From: an uncultured Enterobacteriaceae bacterium
GTDB taxonomy: Bacteria > Pseudomonadota > Gammaproteobacteria > Enterobacterales > Enterobacteriaceae
DNA: 33,755 bases
Direction: 5' to 3'
Assembly: GCA_945271245.1 (NCBI GenBank)
Contig: CALYPF010000026.1
Coordinates: 1-33,755, forward strand
Below the pieces are notes generated by a model. That model did not search any database. It was not told where the DNA came from and saw only the letters and a program-made list of their open reading frames with translations. The position numbers were made by a program, and so were the translations under genes. Positions within the stretch are counted from its first letter, which is position 1, and each line of letters begins with the position of its first letter. Shown piece by piece: positions 23,132 to 33,755 of the stretch.

Positions 23132-24136
23132 TTATCGACGGCTTAAATTCCCCCGACGGGAAAGATTCCTGCGAATACGCGTCATACCCGGTTTCGGTTT
23201 TTTAGGCTCATCCAGGCTTGCCAGCACCAGTTCAAGAACCCGCTCAGCCACGTCCCGGTGACGCTGTGCTACCGCCAAAACCGGGCACTGGAGAAAATCC
23301 AAAAGTTCGTTATCGCCGAATGTGGCAATCGCTAAATTAGAGGGAAGCTGCCCCTCTTTACGTAAAGCGACGTCCATCACCCCCTGAAGCAGTGCAAACG
23401 AGGTGGTAAATAACGCCTGTGGCATAGGGTTATCCTGCAACCAGCGTTCAAAAACCGCGCCTGCCGCCTCGCGCTCATAGCTGTCAGCATATAAAAATTG
23501 CACTGTGCGAGCGTCTTCTTTCCAGGCATCCCGGAAGCCTTGCTCACGTAAAAAGCTGACGGAAAGTTCCGGTAATGCCCCTAAATACAGCACGTTTTCC
23601 CCGGGAAACTTACGCAACTCTTGCGCCAGCGCTTCAGCATCTTCCCGATCTGCGCCCACGACGCTAATAAAATGTTCGCGATCGAGCGCGCGATCCAGAG
23701 CAATAATAGGGAAAGTTCCACCGGCCCAGCGCTGATAAAAAGGGTGCTCCGGAGGAAGGGAAGTAGATACAATGATCGCATCGACCTGGCGCTGTAAAAG
23801 ATGCTCCACACAGCGCATTTCATTATCCGGCTGATCCTCTGAACAAGCGATAAGCAACTGGTAACCGCGCTGACGCGCCTGACGCTCCAGATAATTCGCA
23901 ATCCGTGTATAGCTGGTATTTTCTAAATCCGGAATAACAAGGCCTATTGAGCGAGTGCGGCCTGCCCGCAGCCCGGCGGCGACGGCATTTGGGTGATAAT
24001 TATGTTCACGCACCACCGCCATTACTTTCTCGACGGTTTTATCGCTAACGCGATACTGTTTTGCCTTGCCATTAATGACATAACTCGCCGTGGTGCGAGA
24101 AACACCGGCCAGGCGCGCGATTTCATCCAGTTTCAC
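23132..24136 (-). CDS. cra: Catabolite repressor/activator Cra (FruR)
   Basis: Cra is a LacI/GalR-family regulator of glycolysis, gluconeogenesis and fructose use, released from DNA by fructose 1-phosphate (family knowledge). The 334 residues (E. coli 334) begin with the helix-turn-helix [22 protein letters not shown], then the hinge [27 protein letters not shown], and a sugar-binding domain. The start is GTG at 24136 with a GAGGT site. The C-terminal third diverges most from E. coli, and the tail is repetitive and basic ([13 protein letters not shown]). It has its own terminator. In E. coli a short leader precedes cra; see the small frames at 24139 and 24265. Confidence 0.96.
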   Translation of the reverse strand: MKLDEIARLAGVSRTTASYVINGKAKQYRVSDKTVEKVMAVVREHNYHPNAVAAGLRAGRTRSIGLVIPDLENTSYTRIANYLERQARQRGYQLLIACSEDQPDNEMRCVEHLLQRQVDAIIVSTSLPPEHPFYQRWAGGTFPIIALDRALDREHFISVVGADREDAEALAQELRKFPGENVLYLGALPELSVSFLREQGFRDAWKEDARTVQFLYADSYEREAAGAVFERWLQDNPMPQALFTTSFALLQGVMDVALRKEGQLPSNLAIATFGDNELLDFLQCPVLAVAQRHRDVAERVLELVLASLDEPKKPKPGMTRIRRNLSRRGNLSRR

Positions 24137-24138
24137 AC

Positions 24139-24231
24139 TTACCTCTTCATAAATCGGTTTAATGATAGCTCAGGCGATGACCGGCTACCTTGCAATAACC
24201 AGACGCTCATTAAGGGTATATCAATATGCAT
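24139..24231 (-). CDS. Possible 30-residue upstream frame coupled to cra
   Basis: An ATG frame (begins [15 protein letters not shown]) ends with TAA two bases before the cra GTG, with the cra SD inside its last codons. No clear ribosome binding site precedes its ATG. E. coli has an annotated short leader (fruL) before cra, but this peptide does not obviously match it. The arrangement would suit translational coupling; it may also be chance. Confidence 0.22.
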   Translation of the reverse strand: MHIDIPLMSVWLLQGSRSSPELSLNRFMKR

Positions 24232-24264
24232 ATCGATGCAGAATAATAACCGGAGCGGCGCTCT

Positions 24265-24420
24265 TCAAAGTAGATTATTCCCGATTTCAAAAATTCTATC
24301 GGGCGTTAGCGCGTTCGGCTCGCTTATTTCTCCCGCCACGCGGGTATAGCCAAGCAAAGCGTCACCGCTCGCCTGCCGTTTCCCTTTAAAAAAGCGCACT
24401 AAATCACTTATCTGAGCCAT
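24265..24420 (-). CDS. Unrecognised 51-residue open frame between ilvH and cra
   Basis: I do not recognise this protein. It begins MAQISDLVRFFKGKRQ and ends with DRIFEIGNNLL; it is soluble-looking, with a basic N-terminal third and no membrane segment. A good ribosome site (GAGG, nine bases before the ATG) and a composition like the neighbouring genes support translation. An in-frame stop lies two codons upstream, so it is not the tail of a longer frame. The ilvH-cra gap is about 460 bases, which is longer than I recall for E. coli, so this may be a lineage-specific insertion. It could be a small protein, a leader for cra, or a remnant. Confidence 0.4.
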   Translation of the reverse strand: MAQISDLVRFFKGKRQASGDALLGYTRVAGEISEPNALTPDRIFEIGNNLL

Positions 24421-24465
24421 TGCTTACTGCCTCAGACTAACCTTTCAAAATCCAGGTTGCGCCCA

Positions 24466-24480
24466 GGCTGGTCACCAGCC
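24466..24480. repeat. 15-bp palindrome downstream of ilvH
   Basis: GGCTGGTCACCAGCC is a perfect palindrome about its central C, flanked by GCGC on both sides. It lies between ilvH and the 51-codon frame, about 45 bases before the latter's ATG. It could be a protein-binding site or a tight RNA hairpin; no T-run follows. Confidence 0.5.
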
Positions 24481-24598
24481 CGCAGCGCAGAGAGTTATTT
24501 TTGGCAAGTGATGATGTGAGGGAAAAATGAGGTTTTCTCACCGCGCAGAAGATTACCGTACTTCACAATGAACGTCTGTGAACGCCGTCAAACCGACG

Positions 24599-25090
24599 CT
24601 AACGCATTATCTTTTCTCCGCGCGCCAGCCCGACCACGCCTGAACGGGCAACCTCAACAATCTTTGCTGTATCTCTGACCGTAGCCAGGAAGGCATCAAG
24701 CTTATCGCTGTTTCCCGCAAGTTGAACGGTATAAAACGCGGGCGTGACATCAATAATCTGCCCACGGAAAATTTCGGTATTGCGTTTAACTTCTTCACGC
24801 CCATAACCGCTTGCCTGAAGTTTAACTAGCATAATTTCACGCTCCACGTGCGCGCCCTGCCCCAGTTCGCTAACACGCAGTACATCCACCAGCTTGTGAA
24901 GCTGCTTTTCAATTTGTTCGAGCACTTTTTCATCACCGACGGTCTGAATAGTCATACGTGACAGCGTTGGATCATCCGTCGGCGCTACCGTTAAACTTTC
25001 AATGTTATAGCCACGCTGAGAGAACAGCCCGATAACGCGCGACAGCGCCCCCGATTCGTTTTCCAGTAATACAGACAATATCCGGCGCAT
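24599..25090 (-). CDS. ilvH: Acetolactate synthase III small (regulatory) subunit IlvH
   Basis: IlvH binds valine through its ACT domain and sets feedback inhibition and full activity of the IlvI catalytic subunit. The 163 residues equal E. coli. The N-terminal ACT domain is seen as [32 protein letters not shown], followed by the C-terminal regulatory domain with [19 protein letters not shown]. The SD (GGAGAGGA) is inside the end of ilvI, whose stop lies two bases before the ilvH ATG. It ends in TAG. Confidence 0.98.
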   Translation of the reverse strand: MRRILSVLLENESGALSRVIGLFSQRGYNIESLTVAPTDDPTLSRMTIQTVGDEKVLEQIEKQLHKLVDVLRVSELGQGAHVEREIMLVKLQASGYGREEVKRNTEIFRGQIIDVTPAFYTVQLAGNSDKLDAFLATVRDTAKIVEVARSGVVGLARGEKIMR

Positions 25091-25092
25091 AA

Positions 25093-26820
25093 TCAGGTCC
25101 TCTCCGTTTTACTTAACCACATTTCATCCATTCCACCTCCGCGAATTTGCATCGGGTAAACGTGTTCTCCGCCATCCACCATCACATCGACGAAAACCAG
25201 GCGCCCTTCGCGCACCTGCGCCAGAGCCTGACTCATGCGGTCATCCAGTTGGTCGGGACGCTCAATTAAAATACCCACGTGCCCATACGCCTCTGCCAGA
25301 CGGACAAAATCAGGCAAAGAAGCCATATAAGATTGAGAATGACGCCCGGAGTAAAGGATGTCCTGCCACTGCTTTACCATGCCCAAATAGCGATTATTTA
25401 GATTTAAAACCAGAACCGGCAGACGATACTGCAGCGCAGTAGACAGCTCCTGTATATTCATCTGGATACTGCCGTCGCCGGTCACACAAACAACGGTTTC
25501 ATCCGGTAGCGCAAGTTTCACGCCCAGCGCGGCAGGTAAACCGAATCCCATCGTGCCGAGGCCTCCTGAATTAATCCAGCGTCGCGGCTTATCAAATGTG
25601 TAATGCAGCGCAGCAAACATTTGATGCTGCCCGACATCAGAAGTAACCCAGGCATCCCCTTTCGTCAGACGATATAGCGTCTGAATTACCGCCTGGGGTT
25701 TTATGGTTTCGCCATCATCACGGTAATTGAGACAGCGCCGTGCTCGCCACTGCTCAATGCGCTGCCACCAGTCGCGAATATCATCCAGCGGCTGCGCAGG
25801 CAGCGCCTCCTGGTGAGACATTTCCAGCATTTGTGCTAAAACCTGCCGCGCATCCCCTACGATAGGAATATCCGCCGCTACCGTTTTCGATATGGAGGCT
25901 GGATCAATATCAATATGTAATACCGTGGCATCCGGGCAATACTTCGCCAGGTTATTTGTGGTTCGATCGTCAAATCGTACGCCGACGGCAAAAATAACGT
26001 CCGCATGATGCATCGCCATATTCGCCTCATAGGTACCATGCATACCGAGCATGCCCAGCGCCTGGCGATGGCTGCCCGGAAATACGCCCAGCCCCATGAG
26101 CGATGTGGTCACAGGAAGATTAAACCGCTCCGCCAGCGTTTGTAACTCCCGGTGACAGCCAGCGCTAATCGCACCGCCGCCGGTATAAATGACCGGTCTT
26201 TTCGCCGCAATTAATGTACTTAATGCGCGCTTAATCTGGCCTTTGTGGCCCTGGGTGGTTGGGTTATATGAACGCATACTAACCGCATCCGGCCACAGAT
26301 AGGGCAATTTATGCGCCGGGTTCAAAATATCTTTCGGTAAATCCACCACTACCGGGCCGGGGCGCCCGCTGGCGGCCAGCCAAAATGCTTTTTTCAGCAC
26401 CGTAGGAATATCCTCAGCCTGCTTTACCAGAAAGCTGTGCTTCACCACCGGGCGCGAAATCCCGACCATATCGCACTCCTGAAAGGCGTCATAACCAATC
26501 AGTGAGGTTGCTACCTGCCCGGAAAGCACCACCAGCGGTACAGAGTCCATATAGGCGGTGGCAATCCCGGTAATGGCATTCGTTGCTCCTGGGCCAGAAG
26601 TCACCAACACGACCCCAACCTGGCCCGTCGCCCGCGCCAGCCCATCAGCCATATGAACCGCGGCCTGCTCGTGGCGCACCAGCACGTGATCGATACCGCC
26701 GACGGTATGCAGCGCATCATAAATATCCAGCACCGCGCCACCGGGATAACCAAACACTTGCCTAACGCCCTGGTCGATAAGCGAACGCACGACCATCTCT
26801 GCTCCTGACAACATCTCCAT
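25093..26820 (-). CDS. ilvI: Acetolactate synthase III large (catalytic) subunit IlvI
   Basis: IlvI is the thiamine-diphosphate enzyme that condenses two pyruvates, or pyruvate with 2-oxobutyrate, at the first common step of valine, leucine and isoleucine synthesis. The 575 residues (E. coli 574) show the catalytic Glu51 in [18 protein letters not shown], the FAD/central domain, and the ThDP motif [20 protein letters not shown] to NLNN in the last third. The end [20 protein letters not shown] is family-typical. A strong SD (GGAGG) lies six bases before the ATG. It forms an operon with ilvH and, in E. coli, is activated by Lrp. Confidence 0.98.
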   Translation of the reverse strand: MEMLSGAEMVVRSLIDQGVRQVFGYPGGAVLDIYDALHTVGGIDHVLVRHEQAAVHMADGLARATGQVGVVLVTSGPGATNAITGIATAYMDSVPLVVLSGQVATSLIGYDAFQECDMVGISRPVVKHSFLVKQAEDIPTVLKKAFWLAASGRPGPVVVDLPKDILNPAHKLPYLWPDAVSMRSYNPTTQGHKGQIKRALSTLIAAKRPVIYTGGGAISAGCHRELQTLAERFNLPVTTSLMGLGVFPGSHRQALGMLGMHGTYEANMAMHHADVIFAVGVRFDDRTTNNLAKYCPDATVLHIDIDPASISKTVAADIPIVGDARQVLAQMLEMSHQEALPAQPLDDIRDWWQRIEQWRARRCLNYRDDGETIKPQAVIQTLYRLTKGDAWVTSDVGQHQMFAALHYTFDKPRRWINSGGLGTMGFGLPAALGVKLALPDETVVCVTGDGSIQMNIQELSTALQYRLPVLVLNLNNRYLGMVKQWQDILYSGRHSQSYMASLPDFVRLAEAYGHVGILIERPDQLDDRMSQALAQVREGRLVFVDVMVDGGEHVYPMQIRGGGMDEMWLSKTERT

Positions 26821-27209
26821 TACTTGCCTCCAGGCTCACTATTTTGGCTTAAGACGCGTTAAATATGTTCGCGTAACGCAAAGACGGACTCCCCCGCCTT
26901 TTTAAGGCGATACAGATTCTTAACATAACCGTTGAAAATGTGGCAGGCAACGCATGGAAAAAGCGATAACAGCCAGAAACAGAAGGGATATTAGGGAGTT
27001 ATTGAGGCAAATTCCGAGCAAAGTACCAAACATAAAAAAACCTCAGTCCATAAATTTTATTTAATCGTCAAAAAACAGGATGAAATTCAATTTATGGCTG
27101 ATGAATTAAATGCAGATAAACGCCCGGTTTGAAATAGTATAAAAATCTAAAACAATTTAATAAATCAGTGTAAAAGAAGGCACAGGTAGCACTTAATGAT
27201 TGCGTACCA
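26821..27209. other. leuO-ilvI intergenic region with likely ilvIH control sequences
   Basis: This AT-rich 389-base region should hold the ilvIH promoter and Lrp sites known from E. coli. A possible minus-strand promoter has -10 TATACT at 27136-27141 and a weak -35 TTTATT 17 bases upstream. A 9-bp inverted repeat CCATAAATT/AATTTATGG spans 27048-27097, and a short hairpin (CGCCTT/AAGGCG) lies at 26895-26909. A 37-codon frame is listed separately. I see no terminator directly after leuO. Confidence 0.5.
26920..27033 (-). CDS. Possible 37-residue hydrophobic peptide upstream of ilvI
   Basis: An ATG frame is preceded by GAGG seven bases upstream, a good ribosome site. The peptide begins MFGTLLGICLNNSLISLLFL and ends in a basic tail (MRCLPHFQRLC). 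It has about eight Leu, three Ile and one Val, and a continuous hydrophobic run at about 14-26. It lies 99 bases before ilvI on the same strand and downstream of a possible promoter at 27136. It could be a branched-chain leader peptide, a small membrane protein, or chance. No T-run follows the hairpin between it and ilvI, so classical attenuation is not shown. Confidence 0.35.
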   Translation of the reverse strand: MFGTLLGICLNNSLISLLFLAVIAFSMRCLPHFQRLC

Positions 27210-28166
27210 TTAACGCTGGCAAATACTGACCAACGTATCCTTCATCCACTGATATCCCTTATCGCGCTCCAGCGTTTCTGACCATGCCAGATAAGCCGTG
27301 CGCTGATTGACTCTTAAGGGCAGCGGCAATGCTTTAATTCCCAGGCTTTCAGAAAAATTATCCGCCAGCCAGCGTGGTACGATAGCGACTAAATCCGTTT
27401 GCGATACCACATTTAGCGCACTGGTCAATGCCATACTTTGGCAGGCCACCGCCGCGCGTTTTTCCGATGTGTCATACCACGGCATACTAAAAGAAGCAAA
27501 ACGGTCAAGAGCGACCACAGCGTGCTGCTCTCGATAAATATCACGCTCTCGTTTTAGATTATTTATTCTTGGATGATGGTTATTACACACTAATACCATT
27601 TCATCGCTAAATAGTGGAATATTGGTAAAGTCATGACGAAAGAACTCATCATAGCCAATTACAAAACCTAATTTCTGGCAATGAACAGAGTCATCAATAT
27701 CCTGTTCCAGCGATGAAGTAAAAAATAAATTAACGTGCGGTGCAGCTTTTTGAATCTGGTTAAAAATTATTGAGGTTAAAAGATTATCCAGTGGGCTACT
27801 TACGCACAAATTAAACGCTCTATCGCTGCTTTGAGGATCGAATAATGCCCCAGGCAATTCATCCTGAATCAACTTAAGCGCCTGTCGAACCGAGCCAAAC
27901 AAACTCCATGCTCTGGAAGTCGGCTGGATCCCACGCCCGCGACGCACAAATAGTTCATCGCCAAACATAACCTTCAGGCGCGCCACTGCGTTACTCACCG
28001 CAGGCTGAGACATGCCCAACATCTGCGCCGCGCGAGTAATATTTTGTAATTGCATTACGGCGTCAAATACGGTCAGTAAATTCAAATCAACCATCCGCAA
28101 ATGCGGCATAACATTTTCGCTGGTGTTTGAATAACTCACCTGCTCTTCAGACATATGTGTTTCCAT
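27210..28166 (-). CDS. leuO: LysR-type regulator LeuO
   Basis: LeuO is a LysR-family DNA-binding protein that antagonises H-NS silencing at many loci and takes part in leu and ilv control in enterics. The 318 residues (E. coli 314) have an N-terminal helix-turn-helix ([20 protein letters not shown] to [25 protein letters not shown], about 23-75) and a substrate-binding-like effector domain. The N-terminal 20 residues and the effector domain are more divergent than the DNA-binding domain. The ATG at 28166 lies three bases after GGAG; another in-frame ATG at 28154 is possible. It is divergent from leuLABCD and precedes ilvIH on the same strand. Confidence 0.95.
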   Translation of the reverse strand: METHMSEEQVSYSNTSENVMPHLRMVDLNLLTVFDAVMQLQNITRAAQMLGMSQPAVSNAVARLKVMFGDELFVRRGRGIQPTSRAWSLFGSVRQALKLIQDELPGALFDPQSSDRAFNLCVSSPLDNLLTSIIFNQIQKAAPHVNLFFTSSLEQDIDDSVHCQKLGFVIGYDEFFRHDFTNIPLFSDEMVLVCNNHHPRINNLKRERDIYREQHAVVALDRFASFSMPWYDTSEKRAAVACQSMALTSALNVVSQTDLVAIVPRWLADNFSESLGIKALPLPLRVNQRTAYLAWSETLERDKGYQWMKDTLVSICQR

Positions 28167-28662
28167 AAACTCCTTTTCCGCTGACGCCAGCGCAAATAAT
28201 TCCCTGTACTAAGTCGATACTGGCAATATGCAGATTCGCTGAACACCCAATATAAAAACGACTATCAAAACAAACAGGGGAAATAGATTTCCACCACCCA
28301 GTTTATACAAGTGATAACCCAATAAGATTACCCCGGAGATCACACCATAAATTTGAGCTCGGCACAATTCATTCATGTAATAAATAACACTTCAAATATT
28401 CTTAAAAAAGCATTCAAATAGTCGGAAAGTACAAGTTAAATTAAAATAATATTAATTCACCCCTCATTTTTATCTTTATTAAGAAGCAAAACCATTAAAG
28501 GGCATTAAAAAACAACGAGATACCCTCACAAACCCATAGCAACTTCATTTATTTATGATAATGCAAAACCTAAAGCTGAATTAATCTTAATCTTCAGAAT
28601 ATTATTCTAAAATAATATTGCTCCGGATATGACGCCCACACAGATAAAATTCCACGTAGTAT
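28167..28662. other. AT-rich leuO-leu control region
   Basis: Nearly 500 bases of strongly AT-rich DNA separate the leuO start from the leu promoter. No gene is supported on either strand. The region includes AT runs and short palindromes such as AGAATATTATTCT near 28597, the kind of sequence bound by H-NS and LeuO in E. coli and Salmonella. The leuO promoter must lie here, but I could not fix its position. Confidence 0.55.
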
Positions 28663-28691
28663 TTGACAGCGCAGCGCATATCCAGTACCAC
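28663..28691 (+). promoter_or_regulatory. leu operon promoter
   Basis: A perfect -35 TTGACA (28663-28668) is followed after 17 bases by TACCAC (28686-28691) at the -10 place. The downstream spacer TATCCAGTA resembles the E. coli leu promoter as I recall it. The -10 box is poor. The start of transcription would fall about 30 bases before the leuL ATG. Confidence 0.65.
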
Positions 28692-28727
28692 TTAATACAT
28701 CGTAAAAATTCATGTAAGGTCTGTTTC

Positions 28728-28811
28728 ATGTTCTTAATGTCTCTCCTACTCAGCCTACTACTAATCGCCTTCACTGTGCGCGGCAGCAGGCTGGACGGAG
28801 CCGGACGATAG
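28728..28811 (+). CDS. leuL: leu operon leader peptide LeuL
   Basis: This 27-residue leader controls leuABCD by attenuation: ribosome pausing at leucine codons when charged tRNA-Leu is scarce lets transcription continue. The start MFLMSLLLSLLLIAFTVRG contains seven Leu codons in its first 12 residues, four of them the rare CTA. The AAGGT ribosome site lies eight bases before the ATG. The end resembles the family's FIVRGRP region (FTVRGSR). A GGTCTG at 28718-28723 can pair with CAGACC at 28823-28828, the long-range leader pairing expected of the system. The terminator follows 20 bases after the stop. Confidence 0.9.
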   Translation: MFLMSLLLSLLLIAFTVRGSRLDGAGR

Positions 28812-28831
28812 AACAAGCTCCCCAGACCAGA

Positions 28832-28858
28832 AACCCGCGCCGCTGCGCGGGTTTTTTT
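28832..28858 (+). terminator. leu attenuator terminator
   Basis: AACCCGCGC and GCGCGGGTT form a perfect 9-bp stem with a 4-base loop, running into seven T. It lies between leuL and leuA, so it ends transcription when leucine is plentiful. Confidence 0.93.
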
Positions 28859-28901
28859 ATGCTCGCAGCGCGGCGCCTTCGACATCCATAAGGATTTAAC
28901 C

Positions 28902-31569
<2,668 letters not shown>

Positions 31570-31571
31570 CC

Positions 31572-32972
31572 ATGGCTAAAACGTTATATCAAAAATTATT
31601 CGACGCGCACGTGGTTCACGAGGCGGCGGGCGAAACCCCGATTATCTATATCGACAGACATTTAGTGCATGAAGTAACTTCTCCGCAGGCGTTTGATGGG
31701 CTGCGCGCTCACGGACGCCGCGTGCGCAGGCCGGAAAAAACCTTTGCGACCATGGATCATAATGTCTCCACGCAAACCAAAGACATCAACGCCAGCGGCG
31801 AAATGGCGCGTATTCAAATGCAAGAATTGATGAAAAACTGTCAGGAATTCAACGTCGAGCTTTACGATTTGAACCACCCCTGGCAGGGCATCGTCCACGT
31901 TATGGGGCCAGAGCAGGGAATTACGCTGCCCGGCATGACTATCGTCTGCGGCGATTCACACACCGCCACACACGGTGCATTCGGCGCGCTGGCGTTCGGT
32001 ATTGGCACCTCGGAAGTCGAACACGTGCTGGCGACGCAAACTCTGAAGCAGGGCCGCGCAAAAACCATGAAAATCGAAGTTACCGGCACCGCCGAACCGG
32101 GGATCACCGCAAAAGACATTGTACTGGCAATCATCGGTAAAATCGGCAGCGCCGGCGGTACCGGCTACGTTGTCGAGTTTTGCGGCCCGGCAATCCGCGC
32201 CTTAAGCATGGAAGGCCGTATGACGCTGTGCAATATGGCCATTGAGATGGGCGCCAAAGCAGGTCTGGTCGCGCCGGACGAAACCACCTTTAACTACGTG
32301 AAAGGGCGCCGCCACGCGCCAAAAGACGAGCACTGGGAAGACGCCATCACCCACTGGAGCACGCTGAAAAGCGACGGCGACGCGCAGTTTGACAGCGTCA
32401 TCACGCTGGCCGCCGAAGAGATTGCGCCACAGATAACCTGGGGCACCAATCCCGGTCAGGTTATCGCCGTTAGCGACAGCATTCCCGCGCCGGAATCGTT
32501 CCGCGATCCGGTGGCGCGCGCTTCAGCGGAAAAAGCGCTGGCGTATATGGGGCTGCAGCCGGGCGTACCGCTGACCGATGTCACCATCGATAAAGTATTT
32601 ATTGGCTCCTGCACCAATTCGCGCATTGAAGATCTGCGGGCCGCCGCCGCCATCGCTCAGGGCCGCAAAGTCGCACCCGGCGTTCAGGCAATGGTAGTTC
32701 CCGGCTCCGGCCCGGTGAAAGCACAGGCCGAAGCGGAAGGGCTGGATAAAATTTTTATTGATGCCGGTTTTGAATGGCGCCTGCCCGGCTGCTCGATGTG
32801 CCTGGCGATGAATAACGACCGTCTGAACCCTGGAGAGCGCTGCGCGTCCACCAGCAACCGTAATTTTGAAGGACGTCAGGGGCGCGGCGGGCGCACGCAT
32901 CTGGTCAGCCCGGCAATGGCCGCCGCCGCCGCGGTGACGGGCCGCTTCGCCGATATCCGTACACTGAAATAA
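31572..32972 (+). CDS. leuC: 3-isopropylmalate dehydratase large subunit LeuC
   Basis: LeuC carries the [4Fe-4S] cluster and, with LeuD, isomerises 2- to 3-isopropylmalate. The 466 residues equal E. coli. The three cluster cysteines are in GSCTNSR near 347 and [10 protein letters not shown] near 407-410. Other aconitase-family motifs are [40 protein letters not shown], and the C-terminal [29 protein letters not shown]. leuD follows after 14 bases. Confidence 0.98.
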   Translation: MAKTLYQKLFDAHVVHEAAGETPIIYIDRHLVHEVTSPQAFDGLRAHGRRVRRPEKTFATMDHNVSTQTKDINASGEMARIQMQELMKNCQEFNVELYDLNHPWQGIVHVMGPEQGITLPGMTIVCGDSHTATHGAFGALAFGIGTSEVEHVLATQTLKQGRAKTMKIEVTGTAEPGITAKDIVLAIIGKIGSAGGTGYVVEFCGPAIRALSMEGRMTLCNMAIEMGAKAGLVAPDETTFNYVKGRRHAPKDEHWEDAITHWSTLKSDGDAQFDSVITLAAEEIAPQITWGTNPGQVIAVSDSIPAPESFRDPVARASAEKALAYMGLQPGVPLTDVTIDKVFIGSCTNSRIEDLRAAAAIAQGRKVAPGVQAMVVPGSGPVKAQAEAEGLDKIFIDAGFEWRLPGCSMCLAMNNDRLNPGERCASTSNRNFEGRQGRGGRTHLVSPAMAAAAAVTGRFADIRTLK

Positions 32973-32986
32973 GGGGAGGAATAATC

Positions 32987-33592
32987 ATGGCTGAGAAATT
33001 TACCCAACACGCCGGGCCGGTGGTTCCGCTGGATACAGCGAATGTAGATACTGACGCAATTATTCCCAAACAATTTTTGCAAAAGGTTACCCGCACCGGG
33101 TTCGGCGCGCACTTATTTAACGACTGGCGCTTTCTGGACGATAACGGGCAGCGCCCGAATCCCGATTTTATTATGAACCGCCCCGAGTATCAGGGCGCCT
33201 CCATCCTGCTGGCGCGGGAAAACTTCGGCTGCGGCTCTTCTCGGGAACACGCCCCCTGGGCGCTAACCGATTACGGATTTAACGTGATTATCGCCCCAAG
33301 TTTTGCAGATATTTTTTATGGCAACTGCTTTAACAACCAGTTACTGCCGGTAACGCTAAAAGAAAGTGAGATAGACGAACTGTTTCAGCTTGCGCAGGCT
33401 GAACCGGGAATTTGCTTTGATGTCGATTTAGAACAACAGGTGGTGCGGGCTGGCAACAAAAACTATGCCTTCACTCTGGATGCCTTCCGGCGGCACTGCT
33501 TGCTCAACGGGCTGGACGGTATCGGGCTGACGCTACAACACGAAACCGACATCGCCGCCTGGGAAGAGCGCCAACCGGCGTTTATGGCCTGA
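32987..33592 (+). CDS. leuD: 3-isopropylmalate dehydratase small subunit LeuD
   Basis: LeuD is the small (swivel) subunit that completes the isopropylmalate isomerase active site with LeuC. The 201 residues equal E. coli. It starts [23 protein letters not shown] and has [10 protein letters not shown], the active-site loop [16 protein letters not shown] near 78-93, and [18 protein letters not shown]. It has the strongest ribosome site of the operon (GGGGAGG). Downstream are an 18-bp inverted repeat and then an IS end. In E. coli the next gene in this direction is setA; it is not in the window. Confidence 0.97.
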   Translation: MAEKFTQHAGPVVPLDTANVDTDAIIPKQFLQKVTRTGFGAHLFNDWRFLDDNGQRPNPDFIMNRPEYQGASILLARENFGCGSSREHAPWALTDYGFNVIIAPSFADIFYGNCFNNQLLPVTLKESEIDELFQLAQAEPGICFDVDLEQQVVRAGNKNYAFTLDAFRRHCLLNGLDGIGLTLQHETDIAAWEERQPAFMA

Positions 33593-33608
33593 TAGACAAG
33601 CTGAATCC

Positions 33609-33655
33609 CGCCCTATTGTTCGCTATAGCTTCACAGCATAGCGAACAATAGGGCG
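33609..33655. repeat. 18-bp perfect inverted repeat after leuD
   Basis: CGCCCTATTGTTCGCTAT and ATAGCGAACAATAGGGCG are exact reverse complements separated by 11 bases, in which GCT and AGC can pair further. It begins 17 bases after the leuD stop. There is no T-run on either side. It may act as a 3'-end mRNA hairpin of the leu operon, a protein-binding site, or the trace of a small mobile element. Confidence 0.85.
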
Positions 33656-33704
33656 CAACTGCCGGGCAGATTTGGTCTGCAAATAATCTGCGCCTGGCAT
33701 CAGG

Positions 33705-33755
33705 TGTCAACAACGGGTAAAAAGTGATCCACTTACCGTCACCACCAACGGTCTA
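33705..33755. mobile_element. Opposite end of an IS21-type insertion sequence (partial)
   Basis: From base 33705 the sequence reads TGTCAACAACGGGTAAAAAG followed by TGATCCAC, then a second partial repeat beginning ACCAACGG at 33744. It matches the inward-read end at 50-1 at 21 of 28 positions and ends at the window edge. The terminal TGT and repeated AACGG...TGATCCAC units fit IS21-type ends. The two ends would belong to copies in the same orientation if they come from one element type. Confidence 0.7.

Overview
The window is a 33.7-kb enterobacterial chromosome segment. It carries the complete division and cell wall (dcw) cluster next to the branched-chain amino acid genes, in the order seen in Escherichia coli and its relatives. 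Proteins such as FtsA, FtsZ, LpxC, IlvH and the ends of FtsI and SecA are near-identical in length and motifs to the E. coli proteins as I remember them. SecM, LeuO, Cra and the leuL leader are all present. This points to Enterobacteriaceae or a close sister family (a gammaproteobacterium with meso-diaminopimelate peptidoglycan). The genus cannot be fixed from the sequence alone.

Layout from left to right. Bases 1-50 are one end of an IS21-type insertion sequence. An AT-rich stretch without a supportable gene follows, holding an 8-bp tandem repeat and several hairpins. On the minus strand, read right to left, come mraZ-rsmH-ftsL-ftsI-murE-murF-mraY-murD-ftsW-murG-murC-ddlB-ftsQ-ftsA-ftsZ-lpxC, then a strong terminator, then secM-secA. 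Most junctions overlap by 1-14 bases or are a few bases apart. Upstream of mraZ are the expected promoter and the MraZ-binding TGGG repeats. Further right, still on the minus strand, are cra, ilvH, ilvI and leuO. Divergent from leuO, on the plus strand, is the leuL leader with its attenuator, then leuA-leuB-leuC-leuD. The last 51 bases are the other end of an IS21-type element.

Function. The dcw genes make UDP-MurNAc-pentapeptide (MurC-F), lipid I and II (MraY, MurG), septal peptidoglycan (FtsW, FtsI) and the division ring (FtsZ, FtsA, FtsQ, FtsL). LpxC commits carbon to lipid A. SecM senses secretion through ribosome arrest and controls SecA. IlvIH and LeuABCD build valine and leucine; LeuO and Cra are regulators.

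Points of interest: ddlB has a single in-frame TGA at codon 242 where the family has tryptophan, with the rest of the frame intact. Both edges are ends of what looks like the same IS21-type element, so the window is probably a complete draft contig bounded by a multicopy IS. mutT, which follows secA in E. coli, is absent. Three small open frames (37 codons before ilvI, 51 and 30 codons before cra) deserve testing. An 18-bp perfect inverted repeat lies between leuD and the IS. I found no clearly new multigene system; the window is largely conserved core genome with local decay.
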